DNA of 64,000 nt from Helicobacter pylori (GCF_030323545.1 NZ_CP122954.1:620001-684000); one strand, 5' to 3'. Counted from the stretch's first letter, positions 45,709 through 55,571 are shown. The notes: a model not told the origin generated them from the letters alone. Made by a program: numbers and translations.

Positions 45709-46770
45709 TTATACCTTTGCTTTAGCCGGATAACGCTTTAAGATTTCATAGGCGGTGTTTCGTTTAGCCGCCACGCTCCCAATGTCTTCAATAAGTTCTA
45801 TCATTCCCGCTTCATTCATGCAAAAACTCGTTCCGGCCGCTTTCACTACATTTTCTTCCATCATCACACTCCCTAAATCATTCGCTCCAAACAATAAAGC
45901 TAACTGCCCTATCATAGAGCCTTGAGTAACCCATGAGCTTTGTATGTTTTGAATGTTATCCAAAAAAATCCTACTGCATGCCAAATAGCGTAAATACCGA
46001 TTGGAACTCGCTTTTTTAATGCTTGGGATTTCTTCTTTTAAGGGGGTGTTGTCGGGCTGAAAACTCCATAAAATAAAAGCCCTAAAGCCGCCGGTTTCAT
46101 CTTGCAAATCGCGCACCCTTTGTAGATGCTCCACCACATCTTCTTCATTATCCACGCTCCCAAACATCATGGTAGCTGTGCTTTTAATCCCGCAAAGATG
46201 CGCCATTCTATGCACTTCAATCCAGCGATCACTGCTCAATTTTTTAGGAGCGATCACATCGCGCACCCTATCGCTTAATATTTCTGCTCCCGCTCCTGGA
46301 ATGGAGCTTAAACCGGCGTTTTTCAACCTTTCTAAAACTTCTTTTAAAGACAATTTAGAGATTTTAGAAATGTAATCAATTTCAACCGCGCTAAAACCAT
46401 GAATGGTAATGGTGGGGAATTTTTGAGCGATATGGCTGACTAAATTTTCGTAATAGTCTATTTTGAGTTGCGGGTGCACCCCCCCTTGAAAAAGGATCTG
46501 CGTGCCACCAATAGCGAGCAATTCTTCAATCTTTTGATCAATTTCTTCATAGCTCAACACATAGGCGTCTTTTTCTTTTAGGGTGCGTTTGAAGGCACAA
46601 AACTTGCAATCCACAAAACAAATATTGGTGTAATTGATATTCCTATCCACAATAAAAGTCGTCAAGTTTTCAGGGTGCAAGCGTTGCTTGATTTTTAAAG
46701 CCTTTTGCCCTAATTCTTTCAAGGGCGCGTTTTTCATTAAATCTAAAATTTCTTTTCTGTTAATGTGCAT
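45709..46770 (-). CDS. mqnC: Cyclic dehypoxanthinyl futalosine synthase
   Basis: MqnC is a radical SAM enzyme of the futalosine menaquinone route. CFVDCKFCAF carries the CxxxCxxC cluster, followed by GGTQILFQGG. I start at ATG 46770 (353 residues), because AAGG precedes it and the 32 upstream codons overlap the bamA 3' end antisense to nothing useful. MqnE, of the same pathway, lies just upstream past bamA, so two steps of menaquinone synthesis flank the outer membrane insertase gene. It lies one base after bamA. Confidence 0.92.
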   Translation of the reverse strand: MHINRKEILDLMKNAPLKELGQKALKIKQRLHPENLTTFIVDRNINYTNICFVDCKFCAFKRTLKEKDAYVLSYEEIDQKIEELLAIGGTQILFQGGVHPQLKIDYYENLVSHIAQKFPTITIHGFSAVEIDYISKISKLSLKEVLERLKNAGLSSIPGAGAEILSDRVRDVIAPKKLSSDRWIEVHRMAHLCGIKSTATMMFGSVDNEEDVVEHLQRVRDLQDETGGFRAFILWSFQPDNTPLKEEIPSIKKASSNRYLRYLACSRIFLDNIQNIQSSWVTQGSMIGQLALLFGANDLGSVMMEENVVKAAGTSFCMNEAGMIELIEDIGSVAAKRNTAYEILKRYPAKAKV

Positions 46771-46771
46771 T

Positions 46772-49492
46772 TTAAAACCTTGTTCCCATAGAAAATTCAA
46801 AGTGTTGCGTGTAATCGCCCATGTTAGGGTTGAAGCATAGCCCTTTACATTTCTTGCCATTGCCATCGCCCCATTGGTTGAAAAACGCTATAGGGAATAT
46901 GAGCACCAAAGGCCCCATGGGCGAAATCCATTCAATCTGCAAGCCTGTAGAAGCCCTCCAAGTCGCTCTTTCAAACCCAGCCCCTATAACGCCATAATCT
47001 TTAAAATTCGCTGTTGTGAGGGGAGCGTTATAGAAGAAACTCCCCCTAGTTGGGGTTTTAAAGGTCAAGAAACCAAAGTCAAAAAACCAAGCTAAGCGCA
47101 TTTTAGCCGCTTTTAACACCCCATAGCTCAATTCTGTAGAAGCGGTGAAGATCCCATCGCCTCCAAGCCACAAGCCAAACTCATCTTTAGGAGTAACCGA
47201 TCCGTTCCTAAAGCCTCTCACCGTGGTTACGCCCCCCATGTAGAAGGTGGAGTTTAAGGGCAAGTAATCATTGGTGTTATACCTAAAGATATAGCCTCCT
47301 TGCGTTTTAAGGCGAGCGATCAAATCTATCAATAAATATTTTTGCAAATGGTGGTAAGCGGCGAATTTACCATAGACTTTAGTGTTACGGACATTCCCAC
47401 CTAACCCGTTCCAAGAATTGAGCGTGCCAGAGCTTGGCAAGCCAGACATCGTCGCATAGGAGCTAAAGATAACCCCATTTCTAGGGAAATAATAATCATC
47501 GGTGTTGTCATAGCTCACATCAAGGGTGAAAGAGCTGGTGATAGGCGTATGGTAATCCCTATCCCAAATACCTTTTATTTCTGGTGAGGTGGTGATCGCT
47601 CCAGGGTTAGAACAATTTTCAGGTTGTAAGGGAGTTCTACCGCCTGATAAGCGATTGATAATCACCGATGCGGGGGTAGAGCATTGCCTTGGAGCGACCA
47701 CTTCATTAACAGAGGAATAGTAGCGGTTGTATAAAGGGCTGCTGAAACCAAGGAGTTTGGTAACATTCAAGTTATACCCTAAGCTCACATGGGTTCTGTT
47801 ACCCAGCATGCGCCCAACATTCACCCCAAAGCCCCCGCCTTGTTGGACGTATTGGTAGCTTATCCTATAATCCGCATAAAGATTGATCGTAGAGCTATAC
47901 CAGCTGTCAAAAATCCTTGGATTAGTCAAGCTCAAATTCCCAGCAAACATACGCCCCGCTCCTCTTGGCATGCCCGGATAAGATCTGCCCCCCCCTGTAG
48001 CAATGTTAGCATACAAGCTCATGCTTTGCCCTGTGCCAAAAAGGTTTCTTTCGCTCACGCTCCCATTAAGCATAAGCCCTCCATAAGAGCCATAGCCTAA
48101 CCCAAATTGCAACTGCCCGGTGCGCCCCTCTTCTACGCTCACTAACAAATCCATAAGCGAGCTATTCACCCTTTTTTCTTCAATTTTGACTTTAGAGAAA
48201 AACCCTAAACGCCTTAAAGAATTTTCGGAATTTCTGAGTTTGGTCAAGTTGTATTTATCCTTAGGCCCTAGTAACAATTCCCTCCTAATGATTCTATCGC
48301 TCGTGCGTTGGTTCCCTGAAATGATGACATCATTGATATACACCATATCGCCCACTTCAATACGATAAATGACTTTCACAAGCCCGTTTTTTTCATCTTT
48401 ATCCAAGTCTGGCTTCACCACCGCAAACGCATAACCCTTATCAGCGATTTCGGTTTTTAAAATTTGCGCATCCGCTCTTAAATGCTCAATATTAAAGACA
48501 TCTTTCCTTTTAACTTTAAGGGCTTTTTCTAAGGTTTTTAGGGGGACTACCGGGTTGTCAATCTCTATTAAAATGTCTGAAATCCTGTATTGGATCCCCT
48601 CTTTGACTTTATAATGGAGCTTAGCGTCATGGGTAGAAAAATCCGTTTTCAAAAAAGGCGAAGAAATATGAGCGTCTAAGTAACCCCTACGCATATACAC
48701 ATCTTGGATACGCAAAGAATCGTATTCTAATTGATCTAAACGCAATTTCCCGTCATTCAAGCCCCACATCCAGCCCATGAAATCGCGCTGTTTGTTCGCG
48801 CTCAAAGATTCAATCATGCGGCGTTTTAATTTCGCGCTTCCCTCATAAATGGATTGTTTGATATAAATACTATCCCCACTATTCACATCAAACACGATTA
48901 ATAATGCGCCATCACTGACCTTTTGGGTGCGCACCTCCACCACGCTCCCATAATAGCCCTGCCCCTCTAAAGCTGTTTTTAAAGCCGTTTTAGCATGCTC
49001 TAATTTTTGCTCATCAAAGGTGTCGCCCTTTTTGATCCCCATTTGGGATTTTAAGCCGTCTTTTTCCTTTTCAGTCCCATAACCCTTGATTTCTACCCCG
49101 GCAATTCTGGCTTTTTCATCAAAATGAAACTCTAATATGCCGCCTTCAAAAGTGGCATAAACATCTTTAAAATACCCTTGATTGAACAAAGCCAAAACAG
49201 CGGTGTCTATTTTTTTAGAATCCACAATATCGCCCACACGAATTTTTACAATCTCATTAGCGAGCATGTCAGACATGTAAGAAAGCCCGACATAAGAAAT
49301 GGATTTGACTTTCATTTCTTTAGGCGTTTGACTTGATTGGGGGGTTTCTTTTTGAGCTTCATTTTTTGGAGCTTCTTGAGAGGCTTCTTTTGGTGGAGTC
49401 AAATCGTTTGGTTTAGAGCCGTCATTTTCTAAAGCTTCAACGCTGGTATTGATACATGCGAAAACAAGAGAAGATAGAATTAATTTTTTAAT
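46772..49492 (-). CDS. bamA: Outer membrane protein assembly factor BamA, non-AUG start
   Basis: BamA inserts beta-barrel proteins into the outer membrane. Five POTRA domains cover about residues 60-450, and a C-terminal barrel ends in MGTRF. The barrel keeps the VRGF motif ([10 protein letters not shown]). Signal-peptide codons ([19 protein letters not shown]) lie in frame upstream of the first TTG (49402), but there is no ATG, GTG or TTG between the upstream stop (49550) and that peptide. ATT 49492 lies 8 bases after AAGG and is the best start, giving 906 residues. A -10 at 49539-49544 supports translation from this region. Confidence 0.85.
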   Translation of the reverse strand: MKKLILSSLVFACINTSVEALENDGSKPNDLTPPKEASQEAPKNEAQKETPQSSQTPKEMKVKSISYVGLSYMSDMLANEIVKIRVGDIVDSKKIDTAVLALFNQGYFKDVYATFEGGILEFHFDEKARIAGVEIKGYGTEKEKDGLKSQMGIKKGDTFDEQKLEHAKTALKTALEGQGYYGSVVEVRTQKVSDGALLIVFDVNSGDSIYIKQSIYEGSAKLKRRMIESLSANKQRDFMGWMWGLNDGKLRLDQLEYDSLRIQDVYMRRGYLDAHISSPFLKTDFSTHDAKLHYKVKEGIQYRISDILIEIDNPVVPLKTLEKALKVKRKDVFNIEHLRADAQILKTEIADKGYAFAVVKPDLDKDEKNGLVKVIYRIEVGDMVYINDVIISGNQRTSDRIIRRELLLGPKDKYNLTKLRNSENSLRRLGFFSKVKIEEKRVNSSLMDLLVSVEEGRTGQLQFGLGYGSYGGLMLNGSVSERNLFGTGQSMSLYANIATGGGRSYPGMPRGAGRMFAGNLSLTNPRIFDSWYSSTINLYADYRISYQYVQQGGGFGVNVGRMLGNRTHVSLGYNLNVTKLLGFSSPLYNRYYSSVNEVVAPRQCSTPASVIINRLSGGRTPLQPENCSNPGAITTSPEIKGIWDRDYHTPITSSFTLDVSYDNTDDYYFPRNGVIFSSYATMSGLPSSGTLNSWNGLGGNVRNTKVYGKFAAYHHLQKYLLIDLIARLKTQGGYIFRYNTNDYLPLNSTFYMGGVTTVRGFRNGSVTPKDEFGLWLGGDGIFTASTELSYGVLKAAKMRLAWFFDFGFLTFKTPTRGSFFYNAPLTTANFKDYGVIGAGFERATWRASTGLQIEWISPMGPLVLIFPIAFFNQWGDGNGKKCKGLCFNPNMGDYTQHFEFSMGTRF

Positions 49493-49538
49493 ACTGATTT
49501 CCTTAATAGATTTTAGCTTGAGTGTTGTTAGTAGCGTT

Positions 49539-49544
49539 ATTATA
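49539..49544 (-). promoter_or_regulatory. bamA -10 element
   Basis: The minus strand reads TATAAT about 47 bases before the proposed ATT start, giving a leader of about 40 bases. It could drive bamA and the genes after it independently of mqnE. Confidence 0.5.
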
Positions 49545-49574
49545 ACTAATCATTCTTAAAAACGCTAAAAATTA

Positions 49575-50657
49575 TTAAAATTTCTGTATAAAATTATACA
49601 AACTATCCCTTTCTACCGCAACAAAACCAGCGTCCTTGATTTTAAATACCAAATCTTCTTTTTCTAAACCATGCCGGCTCTTCGCACCGGCCGCGCTTTG
49701 AATGCTCTCTATTTCTATCGTGCCGTCTAAATCGTTAGCGCCAAATTCTTGAGCCACTAAAGCCAAATTCAAGCCCAAAGTCGCCCAATAGGCTTTAATG
49801 TGAGGGATATTGTTTAAAAGAATGCGAGATATGGCGATGGTTTTTAAGATTTCTATCGCGCTAGGGGATTTTTCCACTTTCAAATAATTGTTTTCTTTTT
49901 GATACAATAAGGGGATAAAAGCGTTAAAGCCCCCTTCTTTATTTTCTACTTTATTTTTAGGGCTTTGGATTTTTTTGATTCTTAGCATGTGATCGATGCG
50001 ATGGATTTTATCTTCAATATGCCCAAAAAGCATGGTAGCGTTACTCATTTTGCCTAACTTGTGCCAATAAGCATGGATTTCTAACCACCGAGAAGATCCC
50101 ACCTTACCCTTACAGATTTTACGCCTAACTTCTTCATCAAAAATCTCCGCCCCCCCACCAGGCATGGAATCCACCCCGGCTTTGAGCATGTCTTCTAACA
50201 CGCTTTCAAAAGGTTTGTTGAATTTAGTGCTTAAAAAATGCACTTCTGCAGCGGTCATGGCTTTTAAATGCAAGTTAGGCATTTCTTGTTTGATGGTTTC
50301 AAATACCTTTAAATACCACTCATAAGAGTAATTAGGGTTATGAGCGCTCACGATATGGACTTCTTTAATCCCCTTGTTGTAGGAGTTTTTAACCTTTTCT
50401 AGGATTTCTTCTAAGCTCATTTCATAAGGGTTAGGGTTTTTTCTGTGGGCTGAAAAAGCGCAAAATTTGCAAGCGTCCGCGCAAATATTGCTAGGGTTTA
50501 AATGCCTATTGACATTAAAATACACGATTTTTTGGTGCATGTTTTGGCGCATGCGATCCGCTGCTTCCCCTAGCGTGTATAAATCATAATCATAAAGCTT
50601 CACTAATTCTTTACTTTCAGTAACTTGATTGTCTAATACTTTTTCCAAAAAGTCCAT
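49575..50657 (-). CDS. mqnE: Aminodeoxyfutalosine synthase
   Basis: MqnE is the radical SAM enzyme that joins the chorismate-derived enolpyruvyl substrate and SAM in the futalosine menaquinone pathway. The cluster motif is CADACKFCAF near residue 65, and EVHIVSAHNP and DSMPGGGAEIFDEEVR follow. ATG 50657 (MDFLEKV, 360 residues) has AAAGG about 9 bases upstream; the frame runs 11 codons further to 50690 with no good site. It starts the long minus-strand run and is divergent from pfr. Confidence 0.92.
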   Translation of the reverse strand: MDFLEKVLDNQVTESKELVKLYDYDLYTLGEAADRMRQNMHQKIVYFNVNRHLNPSNICADACKFCAFSAHRKNPNPYEMSLEEILEKVKNSYNKGIKEVHIVSAHNPNYSYEWYLKVFETIKQEMPNLHLKAMTAAEVHFLSTKFNKPFESVLEDMLKAGVDSMPGGGAEIFDEEVRRKICKGKVGSSRWLEIHAYWHKLGKMSNATMLFGHIEDKIHRIDHMLRIKKIQSPKNKVENKEGGFNAFIPLLYQKENNYLKVEKSPSAIEILKTIAISRILLNNIPHIKAYWATLGLNLALVAQEFGANDLDGTIEIESIQSAAGAKSRHGLEKEDLVFKIKDAGFVAVERDSLYNFIQKF

Positions 50658-50923
50658 GGTTAAATTGCCTTTCATTTTAAAGATAAACATTGTAGCATTT
50701 TTGGATTGAAGAATGCTTTTTATACATTATATAATAATACCCCCTTTTTAACCCCCTAATTGGTGCCAACCCCTTTTTTACCTAATTCTCATTAAAAGGA
50801 TTTTTATGATAAAATCTAAGCTTTATCAAGCCATTAGCTGACCATTAGCTGGTGTTCTCTCTCATTTTTGTAAGTTTTTAAAAATTTTCATACTCTTGTT
50901 TACTTTTTCATTATCATTTATGC
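50658..50923. other. mqnE-pfr intergenic region
   Basis: Between mqnE and pfr (307 bases with the promoter) there is no convincing gene. It holds the two divergent promoter areas. A 10-bp direct repeat CCATTAGCTG lies at 50831-50840 and 50842-50851. A stretch of NAT triplets (TTTTCATTATCATTTA, 50905-50920) lies just upstream of the pfr -10, where apo-Fur is known to act on this promoter. Confidence 0.6.
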
Positions 50924-50929
50924 TATAAT
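50924..50929 (+). promoter_or_regulatory. pfr extended -10
   Basis: TGC-TATAAT is an ideal extended -10, about 41 bases before the pfr ATG. A strong AAAGGAGA ribosome binding site (50953-50960) follows. Confidence 0.7.
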
Positions 50930-50964
50930 TATGGGACAACTTAAACCAACACAAAGGAGATACT

Positions 50965-51468
50965 ATGTTATCAAAAGACATCATTAAGTTGCTAAACGAA
51001 CAAGTGAATAAGGAAATGAACTCTTCCAACTTGTATATGAGCATGAGTTCTTGGTGCTATACCCATAGCTTAGATGGTGCGGGGCTTTTCTTGTTTGACC
51101 ATGCGGCTGAAGAATACGAGCATGCTAAAAAGCTTATCGTCTTCTTGAATGAAAACAATGTGCCTGTGCAATTGACTAGCATCAGCACCCCTGAGCATAA
51201 GTTTGAAAGCTTGACTCAAATTTTCCAAAAAGCCTATGGACATGAGCAACACATCAGCGAGTCTATTAATAATATCGTCGATCATGCCATAAAAAGCAAA
51301 GATCATGCGACTTTCAATTTCTTGCAATGGTATGTGGCTGAACAGCATGAAGAAGAAGTGCTTTTCAAGGATATTTTGGATAAAATTGAGTTGATTGGTA
51401 ATGAAAACTATGGCTTGTATTTGGCTGATCAGTATGTCAAAGGGATCGCTAAAAGCAGGAAATCTTAA
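50965..51468 (+). CDS. pfr: Non-heme ferritin
   Basis: Pfr stores iron as a 24-mer in the cytoplasm. The 167-residue helical bundle shows the ferroxidase ligands: E17 region (NKEMNSSNLYMSM), the EEYEHAKKL segment with E49/E50 and H53, and the later EQHEEEVLF. The start is ATG 50965 with an excellent ribosome binding site. In H. pylori this gene is repressed by iron-free Fur, the reverse of the uptake genes feoB and fecA1 in this window. serB follows 15 bases later. Confidence 0.96.
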   Translation: MLSKDIIKLLNEQVNKEMNSSNLYMSMSSWCYTHSLDGAGLFLFDHAAEEYEHAKKLIVFLNENNVPVQLTSISTPEHKFESLTQIFQKAYGHEQHISESINNIVDHAIKSKDHATFNFLQWYVAEQHEEEVLFKDILDKIELIGNENYGLYLADQYVKGIAKSRKS

Positions 51469-51483
51469 TTTTAGGGTCATTGA

Positions 51484-52107
51484 GTGCAAAAACTAGCCGT
51501 TTTTGATTTTGACTCCACGCTAGTCAATGCTGAGACGATTGAGTCTTTAGCGAGAGCGTGGGGGGTGTTTGATGAAGTGAAAACAATCACTTTGCAAGCC
51601 ATGAATGGCGAGACAGATTTTCATAAAAGTCTTATTTTAAGGGTGTCTAAACTCAAAAACATGCCCTTAAAACTAGCCAAAGAAGTTTGTGAAAGTCTGC
51701 CTTTGTTTGAGGGGGCGTTTGATCTCATTAGTGCCTTAAAAGAGAAAAATTACAAAGTGGTTTGCTTCAGTGGGGGCTTTGATCTAGCGACCAATCATTA
51801 CAGGGATTTATTGCATTTAGATGCGGCTTTCAGTAACACGCTGATCGTGGAAAATAACGCCTTAAACGGCTTGGTTACCGGGCATATGATGTTTTCACAT
51901 TCTAAGGGTGAAATGCTCCTCGCCTTACAACGCTTGTTGAATATCAGTAAAACGTGCACTTTAGTCGTGGGCGATGGAGCGAATGACTTGAGCATGTTCA
52001 AACATGCCCACATCAAAATCGCTTTCAACGCTAAAGAGGTTTTAAAACAGCACGCCACGCATTGCATCAATGAGCCTGATTTAGCCCTAATCAAGCCTTT
52101 GATTTAA
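51484..52107 (+). CDS. serB: Phosphoserine phosphatase
   Basis: SerB is a HAD-family phosphatase for the last step of serine synthesis. FDFDSTLVNAET holds the nucleophilic DxDxT, VVCFSGGFDLA holds the serine/threonine motif, and VVGDGANDLSMF holds the metal aspartates. Length is 207. GTG 51484 follows AGGG at proper distance. It is downstream of pfr and upstream of the fucosyltransferase, all on the plus strand. Confidence 0.93.
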   Translation: MQKLAVFDFDSTLVNAETIESLARAWGVFDEVKTITLQAMNGETDFHKSLILRVSKLKNMPLKLAKEVCESLPLFEGAFDLISALKEKNYKVVCFSGGFDLATNHYRDLLHLDAAFSNTLIVENNALNGLVTGHMMFSHSKGEMLLALQRLLNISKTCTLVVGDGANDLSMFKHAHIKIAFNAKEVLKQHATHCINEPDLALIKPLI

Positions 52108-52144
52108 AAAATTTTTTTTGTAAAATTCCTTTAAAAGGATAATC

Positions 52145-53464
52145 ATGTTCCAGCCCTTACTAGACGCCTTTATAGAAAGCGCTTCCATTGAAAAAATTAC
52201 CTCTAAATCTCCCCCCCTAAAAATCGCTGTGGCGAATTGGTGGGGAGATGAAGAAATTAAAGAATTTAAAAAGAGCGTTCTTTATTTTATCCTAAGTCAG
52301 CATTACACAATCACCCTCCACCAAAACCCCAACGAACCCTCAGATCTAGTCTTTGGCAATCCTCTTGGATCAGCTAGAAAGATTTTATCTTATCAAAACG
52401 CAAAAAGAGTGTTTTACACCGGTGAAAATGAAGTCCCTAACTTCAACCTTTTTGATTACGCCATAGGCTTTGATGAATTGGATTTTAACGATCGTTATTT
52501 GAGAATGCCTTTGTATTATGCCAGCTTGCATTATAAAGCCGAGCTTGTTAATGACACCACCGCACCTTATAAGATTAAAACTGACAACCCTTATGCTTTA
52601 AAAAAACCCTCCCATTGTTTTGAAGAAAACCACCCCAATTTATGCGCGCTCATCAATAATGAGAGCGATCCTTTGAAAAGAGGGTTTGCGAGTTTTGTCG
52701 CAAGCAATCCTAATGCTCCTAAAAGGAACGCTTTCTGTGACGCTTTAAATTCCATAGAGCCAGTTACTGGGGGAGGAGCCGTGAGAAACACTCTAGGCTA
52801 TAAGGTTGAAAACAAAAACGAATTTTTAAGCCAATACAAATTCAATCTGTGTTTTGAAAACTCACAAGGCTATGGCTATGTTACCGAAAAAATCCTTGAC
52901 GCGTATTTCAGCCATACTATCTCTATCTATTGGGGGAGTCCCAGCGTGGCGAAAGATTTTAACCCTAAAAGTTTTGTGAATGTCCATGATTTTAAAAACT
53001 TTGATGAAGCGATTGACTATATCAAATACTTGCACACGCACCAAAACGCTTATTTAGACATGCTCTATGAAAACCCTTTGAACACTATTGATGGGAAAGC
53101 TGTTTTTTACCAAGATTTGAGTTTTAAAAAAATCTTAGATTTTTTTAAAACGATTTTAGAAAACGATACGATTTATCACAATAACCTTTCCACTCTTTAT
53201 CGTGATTTGAATGATCCACTAGTATCCATTGATAATTTGAGGGTTAATTATGATAATTTGAGGGTTAATTATGATAATTTGAGGGTTAATTATGATAATT
53301 TGAGGGTTAATTATGATAATTTGAGGGTTAATTATGAGTGGCTTTTTCAAAACGCTTCACCTTTATTGGAACTATCTCAAAACACCTCTTTTAAAATCTA
53401 TCGCAAAGCTTATCAAAAATTCTTACCCTTGTTGCGTGCTATAAGGAGATGGGTTAGAAAATAA
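52145..53464 (+). CDS. futB: Alpha-1,3-fucosyltransferase (Lewis antigen), heptad-repeat type
   Basis: This 439-residue enzyme adds fucose to O-antigen LacNAc to make Lewis x/y. The GT10 signature FNLCFENSQGYGYVTEKILD near residue 235 and YWGSPSVAKDF follow. Five DNLRVNY heptads (about residues 363-397) come next, then a basic amphipathic tail (LPLLRAIRRWVRK) that attaches it to the inner membrane. A C7 tract at 52211-52217 (codons 23-25) is in frame, so the gene is switched on here. By position (after serB) it is futB; futA is a near-identical gene elsewhere. ATG 52145 follows AAAAGGA. Confidence 0.93.
   Translation: MFQPLLDAFIESASIEKITSKSPPLKIAVANWWGDEEIKEFKKSVLYFILSQHYTITLHQNPNEPSDLVFGNPLGSARKILSYQNAKRVFYTGENEVPNFNLFDYAIGFDELDFNDRYLRMPLYYASLHYKAELVNDTTAPYKIKTDNPYALKKPSHCFEENHPNLCALINNESDPLKRGFASFVASNPNAPKRNAFCDALNSIEPVTGGGAVRNTLGYKVENKNEFLSQYKFNLCFENSQGYGYVTEKILDAYFSHTISIYWGSPSVAKDFNPKSFVNVHDFKNFDEAIDYIKYLHTHQNAYLDMLYENPLNTIDGKAVFYQDLSFKKILDFFKTILENDTIYHNNLSTLYRDLNDPLVSIDNLRVNYDNLRVNYDNLRVNYDNLRVNYDNLRVNYEWLFQNASPLLELSQNTSFKIYRKAYQKFLPLLRAIRRWVRK
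53231..53335. repeat. Five 21-bp tandem repeats in the fucosyltransferase
   Basis: Five identical 21-base units begin at 53231, 53252, 53273, 53294 and 53315, each encoding DNLRVNY. They form a dimerising heptad segment, and the copy number varies among strains, changing enzyme spacing and chain-length preference. Confidence 0.95.
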
Positions 53465-53472
53465 GGCGTATT

Positions 53473-54102
53473 TTAAGATTGGTTAAGAAATTGAAGTGCT
53501 ATCTTAAAATGTGCTAACGCTTCTTTTTTGAGCGTGGGGTTTTTGAGCATGTCCCCTAAAGCATGGGTGCTTAAAAAATGTTTTGTTTTCAAAGAAACGA
53601 TGCGCCCAAAGGATTCTTCTTTAGAAAGGTTTAAAAGGCGTTTGGGCAAAATCTCGCCAAATACCACAATGACTTTTGAAGCGCTGTTGTCTAATTGCCA
53701 GGTTAAATGGAATAAGCATGCGTTGATTTCTTCTTCTAAATTAAGGCTGTTAGAGTCGCATTTAAGGAGCGATAAAATACTGCAATCTTTTAAGGGGTAA
53801 TTAAAAACTTTTTGGATAATGCTCTCTAACATGACCGCTTTTAAATTGTTTGAGAAATTCAATTGGCTATCCAGCATGGGGGTTAGCGTGATGAAAGTGA
53901 GCTTGGAAGTGGGGTTAAAAAGCCCTATCACCGGTTTTGAATTTTGATGGCGTTTGCACAGATTGCAATTTTCTATGCCCTCATAAACTTGTTTGTTAAG
54001 AGGCTTATTTTGGGGCTTATTGAGGTTGATATTCGTGTAAGTTTCGCCCAAAAGACGCTCCATATAAAGGGAGCGTAAAGTTTGAAGGCGTGAGAGTTGC
54101 AA
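53473..54102 (-). CDS. UDG-superfamily iron-sulfur protein, degenerate active site
   Basis: This 209-residue protein resembles Fe-S uracil-DNA glycosylases. Four cysteines are in the right order: CNLC near residues 46-49, then C in SLLKCDS, then C in EEINACLFHL. VIVVFGEILPKRLL matches the fold. The catalytic first motif (GEAPG in true enzymes) reads TLTPM, and the second motif (HPS) reads STHALGDML, so activity is doubtful. TTG 54102 follows the aspA stop by 5 bases, with no strong ribosome binding site. It could be a DNA-binding relative rather than an enzyme. Confidence 0.65.
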   Translation of the reverse strand: MQLSRLQTLRSLYMERLLGETYTNINLNKPQNKPLNKQVYEGIENCNLCKRHQNSKPVIGLFNPTSKLTFITLTPMLDSQLNFSNNLKAVMLESIIQKVFNYPLKDCSILSLLKCDSNSLNLEEEINACLFHLTWQLDNSASKVIVVFGEILPKRLLNLSKEESFGRIVSLKTKHFLSTHALGDMLKNPTLKKEALAHFKIALQFLNQS

Positions 54103-54107
54103 AGCGT

Positions 54108-55514
54108 TCAGTCTTTATGCTTTTTGAAAGCGTGAGGGCTTAGCATGTTTTCTGGCTTGAAAATATCATCCAGTTGCTCTTTAGTTAAGATTTTCTTTTC
54201 TAAAGCGATGTCATAGATAGAGCGATCGCTTTTTAAGGCTTCTTTAGCGATCATAGCGGATTTTTCATAGCCGATATGAGGGTTTAGCGCAGTAACAATG
54301 CCAATGCTGTTAAAGACATAATCGTGGCAAATCTTTTCATTAGCCGTGATGCCTTCCACGCATTTAGTCGTTAAGGTTTCAATCGCGCGCCCTAAAATCA
54401 CAAAGGAATGGAAAAGCTTGTAAGCGATGACCGGCTCAAACACATTGAGTTGCAATTGCCCTCCTTCTGCGGCTAACGCCACGCTCAAATCATTCCCGAT
54501 CACCGCAAAGCACACTTGATTGACCACTTCAGGGATCACCGGATTGACTTTACCGGGCATAATAGAGCTACCTGGTTGCATTTTGGGCAAATTGATTTCA
54601 TTCAGCCCGGCTCTAGGCCCTGAGCTGAGCAACCTGAGATCGTTACAAACCTTAGAAAGTTTGACTGCAATACGCTTTAACACCCCACTCACTTGCACAT
54701 ACGCCCCCGTGCTTTGAGTGGCTTCTATCAAGTTATTAGCCATGACAAAGGGGCGACCCGTTACTTCTTGGATTTTCTTTTCAATCAAACTGCGATAATC
54801 CGGGTGCGAATTGATCCCTGTGCCAATAGCCGTGCCGCCTAAATTAAGCTCTCTTACCCAATTCCTAGCGTCTAAAACCTGCTCAATATCCCTATCAACC
54901 ATCAAAGCATAAGTTTCAAACTCTTGACCTAAAGTCATAGGCACAGCGTCTTGAAGTTGGGTGCGCCCCATTTTAATCACATGGGAAAATTCCTTAGCTT
55001 TTTGAGCGAAAGCGTCCCTTAAAGCCTTCATGGGAGCGACTAAATTGCTCAAGCGCTCATAAATAGCGATTTTTAACGCGCTAGGATAAGCGTCATTAGT
55101 GGATTGAGAGCGGTTGACATGGTCGTTTGGGTGGCAAAATTGATACTCGCCCTTTTTATGCCCCATGTATTCTAAAGCCAAATTAGCAATCACTTCATTC
55201 ATGTTCATGTTCGTGCTTGTGCCAGCCCCCCCTTGAACCATATCCACAATGAATTGATCATGGTATTTGCCGTCAATGAGCAAATCGCACGCATGGCAAA
55301 TCGCAATTTTAAGCTTTTCATCAATCAAGCCTAATTGCGCGTTAGCTAAAGCAGCCGCTTTTTTGACTTGAGCAAAAGATTTGATAAAAACAGGATAACT
55401 GCAAAGCTTGTCGTTGGTGATGAAAAAATTTTCACTCGCTCTTAAAGTTTGAATCCCGTAATAAACTTCATCGCTAATTTCCATTTGCCCAATGAAATCA
55501 TGCTCAATACGCAT
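54108..55514 (-). CDS. aspA: Aspartate ammonia-lyase
   Basis: AspA deaminates aspartate to fumarate. The superfamily signature GSSIMPGKVNP near residue 320 is intact, and the GAGTSTNMNMNEV and GRTQLQDAVP blocks are present. Length 468 is normal. ATG 55514 follows AGGAG. In H. pylori the fumarate can feed fumarate respiration. With aspB (27.3-28.4 kb) it links amino-acid use to the TCA branch. Upstream is murA, in the same direction. Confidence 0.95.
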   Translation of the reverse strand: MRIEHDFIGQMEISDEVYYGIQTLRASENFFITNDKLCSYPVFIKSFAQVKKAAALANAQLGLIDEKLKIAICHACDLLIDGKYHDQFIVDMVQGGAGTSTNMNMNEVIANLALEYMGHKKGEYQFCHPNDHVNRSQSTNDAYPSALKIAIYERLSNLVAPMKALRDAFAQKAKEFSHVIKMGRTQLQDAVPMTLGQEFETYALMVDRDIEQVLDARNWVRELNLGGTAIGTGINSHPDYRSLIEKKIQEVTGRPFVMANNLIEATQSTGAYVQVSGVLKRIAVKLSKVCNDLRLLSSGPRAGLNEINLPKMQPGSSIMPGKVNPVIPEVVNQVCFAVIGNDLSVALAAEGGQLQLNVFEPVIAYKLFHSFVILGRAIETLTTKCVEGITANEKICHDYVFNSIGIVTALNPHIGYEKSAMIAKEALKSDRSIYDIALEKKILTKEQLDDIFKPENMLSPHAFKKHKD

Positions 55515-55571
55515 AAAAGCTCCTTATGTAATAATTGAAAAATATTCTAGCTATTGTAACCAAATATTGAG

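Noticed and set aside
46771-46866. 32-codon N-terminal extension of mqnC
   Set aside because: It overlaps the conserved bamA C-terminus, and ATG 46770 has a suitable site.
53231-53335. CRISPR-like array
   Set aside because: The repeats are contiguous 21-mers with no spacers and encode in-frame heptads.
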